From Paenibacillus aceris (GTDB lineage: Bacteria > Bacillota > Bacilli > Paenibacillales > NBRC-103111): 64,000 nucleotides of DNA. Positions 1-9,072 of the stretch are shown piece by piece; positions within the stretch are counted from its first letter, which is position 1, and every line of letters begins with the position of its first letter. The stretch spans positions 124,001 to 188,000 of the forward strand of contig NZ_JAGGKV010000014.1 of the NCBI RefSeq assembly GCF_017874035.1, written 5' to 3'. The translations under genes were made by a program, and so were the position numbers. The notes under the pieces were generated by a model. It ran no database searches. It was not told the DNA's origin and saw nothing but the letters and a program-made list of their open reading frames with translations.

Positions 1-891
1 CTTGTAATCGGCAAGCACTTCATCGATTGCGCGCCGGGAAATCCCCGCTAGTACAGGGTTTGTATCTAAGTAGTAGGCGAGAGCGATTAGCCCGAAGGAC
101 AGTGCCCATCCGCCGCCTCGCAACCAAGTCGCATCATCGATCGGCAGAGCTGCGCGGAAGAGATTACGTCCTTGTGCGGTGAGAAGCGTCCACGCGACCA
201 TCAAGTCGCATGCGGGATCACCTACGCCCAAGGTTCCGAAGTCGATGACAGCACTGAGCCTGCCTTGTTCGACCAGCACGTTTCCCGGATGGAGATCACC
301 GTGAAGCCAGACCGGCTTGCCGTGCCACACTGGTGCCTGCAAAGCGGCCTCCCACACAGCGGTTGCTGCGTCGGCGTCCACAATGCTGTGAAGCGTTGTG
401 ATGGCAGCACGAACGGAGGCATCGCGCGCAGCCAGAGGCACGCCACGCCCAGAGTTGTGCGGCCCGGGGGCCGGCCCTCCGGCGGAATCGATCCGCTGCA
501 TGGCGGTTATGAATTGAGCGAGCGCAGTCGCTGCATGGCCTTCATCTTCAACCCGCCTGACGGTTGCATTCTCGCCTCCGAGCCAGCGATACACAGACCA
601 GTGCCAGGGATATCCATCAGCGGGCATCCCCAGCGCCAACGGAACTGGGATGGGGATCGGCAGCAGCGGAGCCAATCCAGGCAGCCACCGCTGCTCCTTC
701 TCCACTTGCTCAATTGCCCATTCAGCGCGTGGCAATCGCACGGCCATCTCCTCGCCGAGCCGATAGATCGCATTGTCCGTTCCGGCGGAAATGACCGGCT
801 CAATCGGAAGATCCGCCCATTGTGGAAATTGCGCAGAGATCAAACGTTTCACTAGCGTTAAGTTGATCTCTAACTCGTTTACTTGGTTCAC
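1..891 (-). CDS. Aminoglycoside phosphotransferase-family kinase (partial, C-terminus beyond window)
   Basis: This is a 297-codon open frame that enters from the left edge without a stop, so the C-terminus is missing. The product is a small-molecule kinase of the APH/choline-kinase fold. The visible catalytic loop reads WLHGDLHPGNVL (H-G-D-x-x-x-x-N) and is followed by the metal-binding VIDFGTLGVGDPACD motif. The N-terminal lobe has the VISAGTDNAIYRLG glycine-rich stretch. The GTG start at 889-891 is chosen because GGAGG lies about 8 bases upstream. No signal peptide or membrane segment is seen, so it is cytosolic. The substrate cannot be told from sequence; many family members phosphorylate aminoglycosides, macrolides or sugars, and resistance should not be assumed. 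Confidence 0.85.
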   Translation of the reverse strand, partial: MNQVNELEINLTLVKRLISAQFPQWADLPIEPVISAGTDNAIYRLGEEMAVRLPRAEWAIEQVEKEQRWLPGLAPLLPIPIPVPLALGMPADGYPWHWSVYRWLGGENATVRRVEDEGHAATALAQFITAMQRIDSAGGPAPGPHNSGRGVPLAARDASVRAAITTLHSIVDADAATAVWEAALQAPVWHGKPVWLHGDLHPGNVLVEQGRLSAVIDFGTLGVGDPACDLMVAWTLLTAQGRNLFRAALPIDDATWLRGGGWALSFGLIALAYYLDTNPVLAGISRRAIDEVLADYK

Positions 892-1022
892 TTGGAAACA
901 TCCTCCCACATTATAAAGATTACACAGTCAGTTAACATCAGTGTACCAATGATTCCCCTCTTTTATCTCAGTAAATAATATGTATAGCTGAATAATCCGG
1001 CTTTTTTGAGCGCTATCGATAC

Positions 1023-1066
1023 CAAAAAAATGCCCAGAAACCTTGTCAGATCAAGGCTTCCCGGCA
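1023..1066 (-). terminator. Rho-independent terminator of glycan operon A
   Basis: On the minus strand an imperfect GC-rich hairpin (arms at about 1030-1045 and 1052-1066) is followed by seven T residues, just after the stop of the last permease gene. Confidence 0.8.
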
Positions 1067-1074
1067 TGTATGAA

Positions 1075-1911
1075 TCATCCTTTAACTGATCCTGCTAAAC
1101 CATTTACAAAATACTTCTGGAACGTCAGGTAGACCGCAAAAATAGGAATTATCGAAATTAGAACAGCTGCATTCAAAAGCGTATAGTCTGTCATATGCTC
1201 TCCACGAAACGCTAGCAGTCCTGTTGTAATCGTTTTCATACTATCTTTCGTAATAAAGATTTGAGCGAGCAAAAACTCATTCCACGTGGCCATAAAGTCA
1301 AAGATGACAAGAGTCGCGATCGCAGGCATGGCTAACGGAATAATAACCCTGAAAAATTTGCCCATATCCCCGCAACCGTCAATCAAAGCCGCCTCGTCCA
1401 ACTCTTTGGGAATCGTTCTAAAAAAACCTCTAAGGATCAGAATACCAAATGGAATGCCGAAGCCTACATAAACTAGAATGATCCCCGGGTATGTGCTGAC
1501 CAAATGGGTTTTGTTCAGAAAAATATTCAGCGGTACAAGCGTTGCCTGCATCGGAATCATCATACCTACTAGGAATAAGGTAAACATCGAGTTTCCCCAT
1601 TTGAAATTCATTCTGGTCAGCGCAAAAGCCGCCAAAGCCTCGATTAAGATACCTAACGGCACTTTAATCAAACAAATGATGACCGTATTTTTCATATACA
1701 TGCTCATTCTGCCTTGATTCCACGCTTTTAAAAAGTTGTCCCAATGAACTTTCTGCGGCAATGAGTAGACGGGGTGGCTCATCAAATCAGCATTCGATTT
1801 GAGAGAGGTGAAAGCGATAAACACAATCGGAATCAAGAAAAGAATAGCCAATACGATTAAAGCCGCATATTTCAACACGCCGGAAACCGGGTGAACACCT
1901 GTTTCATTCAT
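1075..1911 (-). CDS. Sugar ABC transporter permease, MalG type (locus A)
   Basis: This is a 278-residue inner-membrane permease of a CUT1 carbohydrate importer. It has six predicted membrane segments, the first at about residues 13-33. The cytoplasmic EAA loop reads EAALIDGCGDMGKFFRVIIP, where the ATPase would dock. It ends with the usual family ending GLAGSVKG. It lies 26 bases after the MalF-type permease and is the last gene of the minus-strand operon, followed by a terminator. The partner ATPase is not encoded nearby. The transported sugar is unknown; the operon's glycosidase suggests an oligosaccharide. Confidence 0.92.
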   Translation of the reverse strand: MNETGVHPVSGVLKYAALIVLAILFLIPIVFIAFTSLKSNADLMSHPVYSLPQKVHWDNFLKAWNQGRMSMYMKNTVIICLIKVPLGILIEALAAFALTRMNFKWGNSMFTLFLVGMMIPMQATLVPLNIFLNKTHLVSTYPGIILVYVGFGIPFGILILRGFFRTIPKELDEAALIDGCGDMGKFFRVIIPLAMPAIATLVIFDFMATWNEFLLAQIFITKDSMKTITTGLLAFRGEHMTDYTLLNAAVLISIIPIFAVYLTFQKYFVNGLAGSVKG

Positions 1912-1937
1912 CTTTTAGATCACCGTCCTTCCGCCTA

Positions 1938-2813
1938 TTATAAATGGGATTTCTTCGTTGTATAGTACACGTACGGAATAATAACAATCATAACGACAAA
2001 CACGAGGAACCATGAAATAGCCGATCCTATCCCAATATTTGCAAATTTGAATGTCTGGTAGTACATCCAAGAAGATAGCACTTGCGTACTTTCCGCAGGT
2101 CCCCCGCCAGTCATCGCGTAGATAATATCATATACTTTCATGGCCGCAATCATGGTCGTTGCGATTACAATCACGAATGTTTCCTGCAACATCGGGATAG
2201 TGATATAGAAGAATGATTGGTATGGCTTGGCTCCATCGATAATAGCCGCTTCATAGGGTTCTTGCGAAATTGTAGACAACCCTGCCAAGAACAGTACCAT
2301 AGGCTGCCCCACTCCTTGCCACAAAGCCGCAATAAATACGGCGTACAAAGCAATCTTCGGCTCAGCTAACCAAGCATGTGTCCAGCTCTCAAGCCCAATC
2401 GCCTCTAATACTCTATTAATAAATCCTTGCGTAGGATTATATATCCAAGCCCACACCGTAGCGACTACGACACCGGAGAGTACATATGGAAAATAGAAGA
2501 TAGCCCGGAAGAAGGTTCGTCCCTTTATTTTTTTATTTAGTAGCAGCGCAAGCGATAATCCAAAGCTCAATGTTATGACCAGGGAACCGAACATCCACTG
2601 CAGATTGTTTTTCAAAGCTCTTGGAAATACGGTATCCTTCGTGAATAAATCGATATAATTATCCAAGCCGACAAAATCCTTATGCGGCGCAACCCCATTC
2701 CAACTAAAAAAGCTAAGAAATAGTGTATATAGAGACGGCACGAAAATGACAGTTAAATAAATGATTAACGCTGGCAGCAGAAACAGCCATGGTTTCATGA
2801 CTCTGTATCCCAT
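1938..2813 (-). CDS. Sugar ABC transporter permease, MalF type (locus A)
   Basis: This is a 291-residue membrane permease pairing with the downstream MalG-type subunit. The ATG at 2811-2813 is preferred over an in-frame upstream start because AAAGGAGG sits 6 bases ahead of it. The protein opens MGYRVMKPWLFLLPALIIYL, a first membrane segment, and carries the EAA loop EAAIIDGAKPYQSFFYITIP. A strong intercistronic hairpin (2835-2869) lies just upstream of the ribosome binding site, between this gene and the binding-protein gene, and probably tunes relative expression. Confidence 0.92.
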   Translation of the reverse strand: MGYRVMKPWLFLLPALIIYLTVIFVPSLYTLFLSFFSWNGVAPHKDFVGLDNYIDLFTKDTVFPRALKNNLQWMFGSLVITLSFGLSLALLLNKKIKGRTFFRAIFYFPYVLSGVVVATVWAWIYNPTQGFINRVLEAIGLESWTHAWLAEPKIALYAVFIAALWQGVGQPMVLFLAGLSTISQEPYEAAIIDGAKPYQSFFYITIPMLQETFVIVIATTMIAAMKVYDIIYAMTGGGPAESTQVLSSWMYYQTFKFANIGIGSAISWFLVFVVMIVIIPYVYYTTKKSHL

Positions 2814-2834
2814 CGTAGTCCTCCTTTCGGAAGC

Positions 2835-2869
2835 GGCTGGAGCGATCAAATGGATTGATCGCTCCGGCC
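2835..2869 (-). promoter_or_regulatory. Intercistronic hairpin between binding-protein and permease genes
   Basis: Two 14-base arms (2835-2848 and 2856-2869, one G-T wobble) flank a 7-base loop. No T-tract follows on the minus strand, so this is more likely a 3'-end stabiliser or partial attenuator for the binding-protein message than a true terminator. The permease ribosome binding site begins about 13 bases later. Confidence 0.7.
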
Positions 2870-2913
2870 AAGTCCTTCTATGTTTATTAAGCTCAATGGA
2901 TGAAGCTCATCCT

Positions 2914-4209
2914 TTACTTCTTCTTGCTTTTATAATCTGAAGCCGCTTTATCGATTTCTTGAGCAGCCTGCTGAGGGGTCCACTCCCCGAGAGCGATATG
3001 ATCCTGCGCTTCAAATACTTTCTGAATCACTTGCTGCGGAAGAGCTTGATCCATGATTAAGAAAGCCCCTTCATTCGCGCTGTCTAACATCTCTTTTAAG
3101 TGAGGCGTCTTCTCTGATAATTTCGTATTGAGCGTAGCTGGTGAGCCATAATTTTCGATGTATTTATTCACGACATTAACGCTGGTCAAATATTCCCCCA
3201 GTTTCACTGCAGCATCCTGCTTCGCTTTTTCCGACGATCCATTGATTTGAAACATTTCAGCAAATACCGATGGTCTTACCGGCTTTTGTTCGCTCGGGAA
3301 TTTGAACACACCAAACTGGTTCGCATCAAACCCATTGCTGTTAATATTTCGGTCAAACCATGTGCCTTCATTGATTAAACCGGCTTTTTGCTGGTAAAAG
3401 ACGGAGTCTGCTTCCTGAGGATCAAGTGACACATAACCTTTCGGGAAGTAGCCTTTATCCGTATATTCCTTGAGTTTCTCGAACGTTTTGACAACAGCTG
3501 GATCGTTCCAGGATGCCGTCAGATTGCTTAATTTATCATGGAGCTCCGGACCGGCGAAATGCTCAAGAAGTGCTTCGGTCAAACGCATTGTATGCCAACC
3601 GCCCTTGCTCCCGAACGACAACGGGGTAACGCCGCTTCCCTTTAATGTTTGCAGCTGTGCCTCGAAGTCAGCGAACTTTGTAGGCGGCGTAAGTTTAGCT
3701 TTGTCGTAAACGCTCTTCGGATACCACATGCCGAGGACATTCAAATGGATCGGAATCCCGGACAATTTACCGCCGTAAGTGGACATGTCTAATGCTGCTT
3801 TGTTGTAGACTTCCGCATATTTATGATCTTTCGCGATTTGACTCAAATCAAGTGTTAGGCCGTTCTCGGGATAGAAGGAACCGAGTGTTCCGCCCCAGGT
3901 GAACCACATATCCGGCAGCGTCTTGGAATTGGCCGCCAGCTTTAAATTTTCCTTGATAGGATCGACGGAATATTTGCTGACTTGCACATCAATATTAGGA
4001 TTTTCCTTTTTGAAGTCATCTACCGCATTTTGAATCCATTCCCAGCCGGTATCCAGTGTCCAGAGAGTGATACTGACCTTTTGCGTCGTCTTTTGACCGC
4101 TGTTTGCAGTTGTCGAAGCTGTCTCACCGCTGCCATTGCCTGAACTGCACCCAGCCATGATACCGCCAATAAGCATGGCACTCATCAATAAGGAAGCTGC
4201 TTTTTTCAT
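2914..4209 (-). CDS. Sugar-binding lipoprotein of ABC importer (locus A)
   Basis: This is a 431-residue extracellular solute-binding protein, family 1 (SBP_bac_1). Its lipoprotein signal peptide starts MKKAASLLMSAMLIGGIMAG and the lipobox Cys is residue 21, followed by a Gly/Ser-rich tether. It is anchored to the outer face of the membrane and delivers a sugar to the two permeases downstream. It is co-transcribed with the glycosidase gene 11 bases upstream. The mature part keeps the typical WTLDTGWEW opening and the GEYLTSVNVVNKYIENYGSPA C-terminal pattern. The ligand is unknown. Confidence 0.92.
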   Translation of the reverse strand: MKKAASLLMSAMLIGGIMAGCSSGNGSGETASTTANSGQKTTQKVSITLWTLDTGWEWIQNAVDDFKKENPNIDVQVSKYSVDPIKENLKLAANSKTLPDMWFTWGGTLGSFYPENGLTLDLSQIAKDHKYAEVYNKAALDMSTYGGKLSGIPIHLNVLGMWYPKSVYDKAKLTPPTKFADFEAQLQTLKGSGVTPLSFGSKGGWHTMRLTEALLEHFAGPELHDKLSNLTASWNDPAVVKTFEKLKEYTDKGYFPKGYVSLDPQEADSVFYQQKAGLINEGTWFDRNINSNGFDANQFGVFKFPSEQKPVRPSVFAEMFQINGSSEKAKQDAAVKLGEYLTSVNVVNKYIENYGSPATLNTKLSEKTPHLKEMLDSANEGAFLIMDQALPQQVIQKVFEAQDHIALGEWTPQQAAQEIDKAASDYKSKKK

Positions 4210-4220
4210 CTATTATCCCC

Positions 4221-5711
4221 CTAAATGGATTCTATTTTCTTGAATATTAAAGCCAGGTAAGGCACAGCCGGCAGATCAACACGGCAGTCTCCTTCAAATT
4301 CTCCATCCAGCTGCGACACCGTCATATTCCACGTATCGATCAACGAAATTTCGAACCTCTTTCCTTCAGGAAGATTAAACGTTCGAAACGCTGGACGACT
4401 CTGCCCAAAGTACACCAGATAGAACTGTTGATCTATCCCTCCGGCAGCGGCATCCCACTTGAAATTGATCGGGGTTGCTCCGAGTTGAGGCATGTCCTTC
4501 ATCAGATTCCGCAGAAACTGAATACGGTCCGGGCTTTGTCCGTGAAGCTCCCCTCCATGCGACCACCATATGATGTTGTCAGGATGTACATAAGTTTCTC
4601 CGTGTGTCACATAGCCGCCGAAAGCCATCCCTTTCCAGAAGCATTCTGTCATAGCTTCCGCCGTAATATTACCCCAGCCATGATTCAAGTTACCTTCATA
4701 CCGGCATTCGTCAACGACAATCGGTTTACCGTACTGTTCACGCCATTCGGGCACAAAGTTCAAATCATGGTGCTGAATGCTGACATGTGTAACCCATGGT
4801 TTGTTATGGTCGTACCAATGCTCATTGCTTCTGTAATGAATCTCCGGATTGTGCCAATTGTGAATGGAGCGCAAGTGCTGATAGGCGTCACGATCTTGAA
4901 TAATCTGGAAGAACCGATCCCAATCGCTCATCGATTTCTCGCGCATCAAGTCAAACTCGTTGGCAAGCGACCACCAAATATTTCGAAAGGAAGACAGTCT
5001 GGCAATGGCATATTGCAAGTACAAATCGTCCGTCTCCGGGCTCATTCGGGAAAATCCCCAGCGGTCATAAGGGTGAAATAAAATAAGATCCGCTTCAATT
5101 CCGAGATCTTGCAGCTGTTGAATACGCTGCTCCAGATGCTGCCAAAAGGCAGGTTCAAATGTATTGAAGTTCCAACCGTCATCCAAGGAACCTTCAAAAG
5201 GATATAATTCCGGTTCATTCAGGTTGTAATCATAATGCTTCGGAAACACACACATACGTATTTTATTGAATGGAGATTGGCGCAAGCTGGCGAGCGTTTG
5301 CTCCTCCAGATGCTCTCCTTGATGATTCCATACATAGCATGTTGTACCGAAGGGTTGATACGGAGTGCCATCCGCATAGGCAAAATGATAGGTGTTATCT
5401 ACTCTGACCGGACCATGGTTGCCCTGTGCCGGTTCCACACAGTTCAAACGACCTGAGATCCCCTGTAATTCTGTCCTATTGCTAACGGTTTCAAAAGTCC
5501 ACTTACCCAAAGTATCCGGCATGAAGCGTACGCAATATTCACCATCGCCGTCATAAAAGCCATCAACTTCTACCATCCGTTCCCCAGATTCGAATCGCGC
5601 AGCAAAGCGCACTTCCGTGAAGGGGTTGCCCATCATCTCTGGGCCTTTGCATCGAAATTCGAATCTTCCCCACTGTTCTGTTTCAAAAACATTTTTCAGC
5701 TGTTGCGTCAT
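4221..5711 (-). CDS. Cytosolic glycoside hydrolase, DUF5060/DUF4038/DUF5605 type
   Basis: This is a 496-residue protein with a beta-rich N-terminal DUF5060-like domain (about 5-85), a TIM-barrel DUF4038-type catalytic domain (about 90-400) and a C-terminal beta domain resembling DUF5605. The likely acid/base is Glu252 in WWSLANEF and the likely nucleophile is Glu335 in IVVDECRYEG, the clan GH-A arrangement. There is no signal peptide, so it acts on imported oligosaccharide. The ATG at 5709-5711 is chosen over an in-frame TTG nine bases upstream because AAAGGA is correctly spaced only for the ATG. It is the first gene of importer operon A. Activity is inferred from fold only. Confidence 0.8.
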   Translation of the reverse strand: MTQQLKNVFETEQWGRFEFRCKGPEMMGNPFTEVRFAARFESGERMVEVDGFYDGDGEYCVRFMPDTLGKWTFETVSNRTELQGISGRLNCVEPAQGNHGPVRVDNTYHFAYADGTPYQPFGTTCYVWNHQGEHLEEQTLASLRQSPFNKIRMCVFPKHYDYNLNEPELYPFEGSLDDGWNFNTFEPAFWQHLEQRIQQLQDLGIEADLILFHPYDRWGFSRMSPETDDLYLQYAIARLSSFRNIWWSLANEFDLMREKSMSDWDRFFQIIQDRDAYQHLRSIHNWHNPEIHYRSNEHWYDHNKPWVTHVSIQHHDLNFVPEWREQYGKPIVVDECRYEGNLNHGWGNITAEAMTECFWKGMAFGGYVTHGETYVHPDNIIWWSHGGELHGQSPDRIQFLRNLMKDMPQLGATPINFKWDAAAGGIDQQFYLVYFGQSRPAFRTFNLPEGKRFEISLIDTWNMTVSQLDGEFEGDCRVDLPAVPYLALIFKKIESI

Positions 5712-5903
5712 GAGAGTCAAGTCCTTTCGTCTTTTTCTTACTTCTTATTGTAAGGTTGTCGGACGACTCTCAGTAGTAGCCGGAACTGCACTTTACTTTT
5801 CAAATATGTCGCTTTATTTTCAGAAAACGGTGATAGGTATTTGTTAAATAGATGGTTTTTGACATTTCCTATGTTTTTTTGCTTACAGCTATATGTAAAC
5901 AAT

Positions 5904-5941
5904 AAAAATCCCTATCGCGCGTACTCCGCAAAGCAATAGGG
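5904..5941 (-). terminator. Terminator after response regulator gene (locus A)
   Basis: The 8-bp arms 5910-5917 and 5934-5941 enclose a loop that contains a small GCG/CGC stem. On the minus strand five T residues follow. It separates the kinase/regulator genes from the importer operon, which must therefore have its own promoter in 5712-5900. That 190-base stretch has a TACAAT-like -10 (minus strand, near 5751) but no good -35, as expected for an activator-dependent promoter. Confidence 0.75.
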
Positions 5942-5951
5942 GATGTTTTTA

Positions 5952-7136
5952 TCATTGATTCCTATATTCCAGAGGGGGAATGCCGAAACGTTCTTTGAAC
6001 AATTTACTGAAATAGTGCGGATTCATATAACCGATATCAGCAGCAATTTCATAGACTTTCTTATTCGTTTGACGAAGCAGTTTTTGGGCATACTCCAGCT
6101 TGTTGCGTATCACGTAATCGCTGAAATTTTCGCCAACTTCCTTCAGAAATACCCGGCTTAAGTAGCCTGAACTTACGTGAATATCTGCTGCAACTTTTAT
6201 TAACGTAATATCCTCCAGTAAACACCTATCAACCATTTCCTTGGCCATCCGGACTATTAGATTGTCACTCTGTTCATTAACCGGAAGTCGAAGCAGCGAC
6301 TCCATATAAGCTTTGGGCAGATCAGTAATATGCTCATAGGGCGAGCTTATAGAATAAACGATAGACACACTCAACAAATGAAGTAATTTCTGCCTAACCG
6401 ATTCCAAATATTTGTTTTTCTCTACCTCTTTGATTGCTGCAGCACGCGGTGACGCCGGCGCAATCCAAATGATTTCACGGTAGTGGCGGTGAAAAACAAC
6501 GCCTCCCCAATCTTTCGTGACGATTTCGTCGACCATATATTGAAGTGACAAAAACCGCAAATGCTCCGCATCGGAAGCATCTGTCATTGCATCCCCTCTT
6601 TTACGAATGACCGTCAACCAATAACCTTGCTTATCGTCGTAAGTCTCAAATTCGCTTATCAGCGGACTTTGAGGAAATGTATATACGTCTAAAAGTGACA
6701 GCAAATATTGATTTCTATCATCTTCCGTTACATATGGCGGTTTGGCAGTTTGTACGGTCTCCTCTAATGTAGATACAGTCTTACGAAGTACTTCTGCAAT
6801 TTCATCTTCATCCATAGTCGGCTTATGCAAAAAATCGATGGCTCCAAGACGAATCGCTTCCTTAGCATATGAGAAATCATCATAACTGCTTAGAAAAATA
6901 ATTTGAACGAGGGGATAACGCAGTTTAATTTGTCTGGCAAGCTCCAGGCCATCCATTCCGGGCATTCGTATATCCGTTACAACGAAATGAATCTCGCCAG
7001 TTTCCATGACTCTCAGTGCTTCTTCTCCGTTCGAGGCTTCTGCTTTCCAGAACACGCCTAGACTCTCCCAGTTCACCATATAACGGAGCCCCACCCGGAC
7101 AATGGATTCATCTTCAACTACGAGCATATTCCACAT
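5952..7136 (-). CDS. Response regulator with AraC-type DNA-binding domain (YesN-like, locus A)
   Basis: This 394-residue transcription factor has an N-terminal receiver domain (about 1-125) with phospho-acceptor Asp55 in VVTDIRMPGMDG, acidic E8-D9-E10 and the conserved DFLHKP lysine. A linker of about 165 residues follows, then a C-terminal AraC double helix-turn-helix (about 293-394) ending in the signature IGYMNPHYFSKLFKERFGIPPLEYR. The ATG at 7134-7136 has GGAGG upstream and lies inside the 3' end of the kinase gene (23-base overlap), so translation is coupled. It likely activates importer operon A immediately downstream. Confidence 0.92.
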   Translation of the reverse strand: MWNMLVVEDESIVRVGLRYMVNWESLGVFWKAEASNGEEALRVMETGEIHFVVTDIRMPGMDGLELARQIKLRYPLVQIIFLSSYDDFSYAKEAIRLGAIDFLHKPTMDEDEIAEVLRKTVSTLEETVQTAKPPYVTEDDRNQYLLSLLDVYTFPQSPLISEFETYDDKQGYWLTVIRKRGDAMTDASDAEHLRFLSLQYMVDEIVTKDWGGVVFHRHYREIIWIAPASPRAAAIKEVEKNKYLESVRQKLLHLLSVSIVYSISSPYEHITDLPKAYMESLLRLPVNEQSDNLIVRMAKEMVDRCLLEDITLIKVAADIHVSSGYLSRVFLKEVGENFSDYVIRNKLEYAQKLLRQTNKKVYEIAADIGYMNPHYFSKLFKERFGIPPLEYRNQ

Positions 7137-8919
7137 CCTCGAACCCCTCCTTTCCAACAGGCTGGTACGGCAAATTTATAAGGACATGCGTAAACCCTTC
7201 CATACGTACCACTGTCAATCCGTACTCATCGCCGAAGCGAAGGCGGATTCGATCCCGGACATTGCGCAGCCCTATATGCGATGAGTCTTCATAGCTTGGA
7301 TGTTCATCCAATTGCTTCAGGGATTCACCCTGAAAACCTATGCCATCGTCGCAAATCTCAATGATTAACGTATGGTCGCTTTCCCTGAGCTTGGCAGACA
7401 CGGTAACATGCAGCATCCTTTCCAGACCGCTCGCGCCATGGAAAATCGCATTTTCCAGTAATGGCTGGAGAAGCATAGGCGGCACTGCCGCGTTCTGAAT
7501 GTTACCCTCAATGTGCCAGTCCATCTCAAACACATTCGTATATCTCAAATCCATCAAGCAGGCATAATCTTTCAACAGCTTGATCTCGTCCTTTAAGGAG
7601 ACCAGTTCCGCATCTAACTTCATATTCGCATGCAGCAGCTTATTCAGTGAATGAATGAGCTTCGCTATATGATTCGATTGCTGAAGAATGGCAAGCATCC
7701 TTATTGAGTTTAACGTATTATACAAAAAGTGGGGCTGGATCCGGGCTCGAAGCGCATATAGCTCCGAGTTCCTTTTTTGCCGTTCCTTTTCTTCAATCGA
7801 TTGAATTAACTCGTCCAAGCGCAGCACCATTCTCCCGTAGCTATTCTGCAGTTGACCGATTTCGTCCCCGCGGTCCAGCGAACCCGGAACCGAGAATTTG
7901 CCCCGTTCCACTTCCCGCATGGAGCGAATCAGCTTGGAAATCGGCTTGGAGAGCCCTCTGGATAACAGCCACGATACCGCTGCTGCCGCAAAGCCCATGA
8001 CAATGGCAATTGCAAACGTGTAATTACGAATGGCCCGGCTGCCTTGTAGCATTTCATCGCGGTTCACACCCATATATACTTTCCAGCCTAAATATTTGCT
8101 TTGCAGGTATACTCCGCTAAACGTTTTTCCGTTTGTATCCGCTGAAACTTTCGTTTCCCAGGCTCCGCTCTGCTGATTGACACCGATAGAGCGAAACCGC
8201 TCTGCCAGCTTTTCATCCGATGTATAGATCAGGTTCCGCTCTTGATCCATCACGGTTACTTGCACATCTTTGAGTTCCAGAGAATTAACGATATGCGTGA
8301 TGAAATCCGGAAGTACATAAAATGCAATGACAGCAAGCGGTTGAGAGTCTTCATCCAGAATCAATCGAGAGACGATGATGGCATTGAAAGGATCTTTGAA
8401 TTGCCTGATTTCTTTGATTCCCGTTACGACGAAGCCTCCTTTTTTCTCCATCACCTGTTTGTACCATGCTGATTCCCGTTCTTGATTTTCTGGATTGATC
8501 GTGGGGTTACCACTGACGAGATAACCGTTCTCCGAACCGTTCATTCCATATACCATTAATCCCTTAATCGAGGAATTAATCGACGGGTATGCGCTCATTA
8601 AACGTATTAACGTCTTTTGGGCATCTCTTTCAGCCGCCCCCCAACGGTCGGGCGTCATATATGGCTTATTCAAAAAGCTAAACGTTTCTGGTATAAAATA
8701 GGGCAGCATAGAAAAGCGGTCGAAGTCATTAATTTGACGTTCGATTGATGTATTCAGCTGAGCAAGAATGACGTTCAAATCCCGTTCCGTTTGATCATGA
8801 AGCATGACGGCCGATTTTTGGTATGCGGTTATGCCAATAAGCAGAGACGGGATAATGCTGAGAAGAAGGAACATGACGAACAATTTTGTCTGAAACCGGA
8901 TGTTTCTCCATCTCGACAT
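7114..8919 (-). CDS. Sensor histidine kinase, YesM-like (locus A)
   Basis: This 601-residue membrane kinase has two membrane segments (about 11-31 and 295-317) enclosing an extracellular Cache-type sensor domain. A HAMP domain (about 318-370) follows, then a His_kinase domain with phospho-acceptor His397 in IQPHFLYNTLNSI and a HATPase_c domain with N-box LLENAIFHGAS and G-box DDGIGF. The ATG at 8917-8919 is preferred to the adjacent GTG by spacing from GAGGTG. It is paired with the overlapping AraC-type regulator gene. The ligand is unknown but is presumably a sugar from the cognate glycan. Confidence 0.92.
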   Translation of the reverse strand: MSRWRNIRFQTKLFVMFLLLSIIPSLLIGITAYQKSAVMLHDQTERDLNVILAQLNTSIERQINDFDRFSMLPYFIPETFSFLNKPYMTPDRWGAAERDAQKTLIRLMSAYPSINSSIKGLMVYGMNGSENGYLVSGNPTINPENQERESAWYKQVMEKKGGFVVTGIKEIRQFKDPFNAIIVSRLILDEDSQPLAVIAFYVLPDFITHIVNSLELKDVQVTVMDQERNLIYTSDEKLAERFRSIGVNQQSGAWETKVSADTNGKTFSGVYLQSKYLGWKVYMGVNRDEMLQGSRAIRNYTFAIAIVMGFAAAAVSWLLSRGLSKPISKLIRSMREVERGKFSVPGSLDRGDEIGQLQNSYGRMVLRLDELIQSIEEKERQKRNSELYALRARIQPHFLYNTLNSIRMLAILQQSNHIAKLIHSLNKLLHANMKLDAELVSLKDEIKLLKDYACLMDLRYTNVFEMDWHIEGNIQNAAVPPMLLQPLLENAIFHGASGLERMLHVTVSAKLRESDHTLIIEICDDGIGFQGESLKQLDEHPSYEDSSHIGLRNVRDRIRLRFGDEYGLTVVRMEGFTHVLINLPYQPVGKEGFEDVEYARS

Positions 8920-9043
8920 CACAACACCTCATCTTTATTCTTCTTGATGCAAGGATAAACAACTTCGTCGTCCTTTTAGGACGAGCGCGTTTGTCAAGGT
9001 AGAAGCGAAGCAAAAGTAAAAAACTTATACTTTCTCATCTACT

Positions 9044-9072
9044 AAAAAAAGCCCTTTTTTGAATAGGGCTTA
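9044..9072 (-). terminator. Terminator of MFS transporter gene
   Basis: A short AGCCCT/AGGGCT hairpin (about 9050-9070) followed by seven T residues on the minus strand. It overlaps the stop codon of the MFS gene. The rest of the 150-base gap to the kinase gene shows nothing more. Confidence 0.75.

Noticed and set aside
172-855. 227-codon plus-strand frame antisense to the left-edge kinase gene
   Set aside because: The minus-strand frame shows clear phosphotransferase motifs; the plus frame has low-complexity, Arg/Pro/Ser-rich content typical of an antisense shadow.
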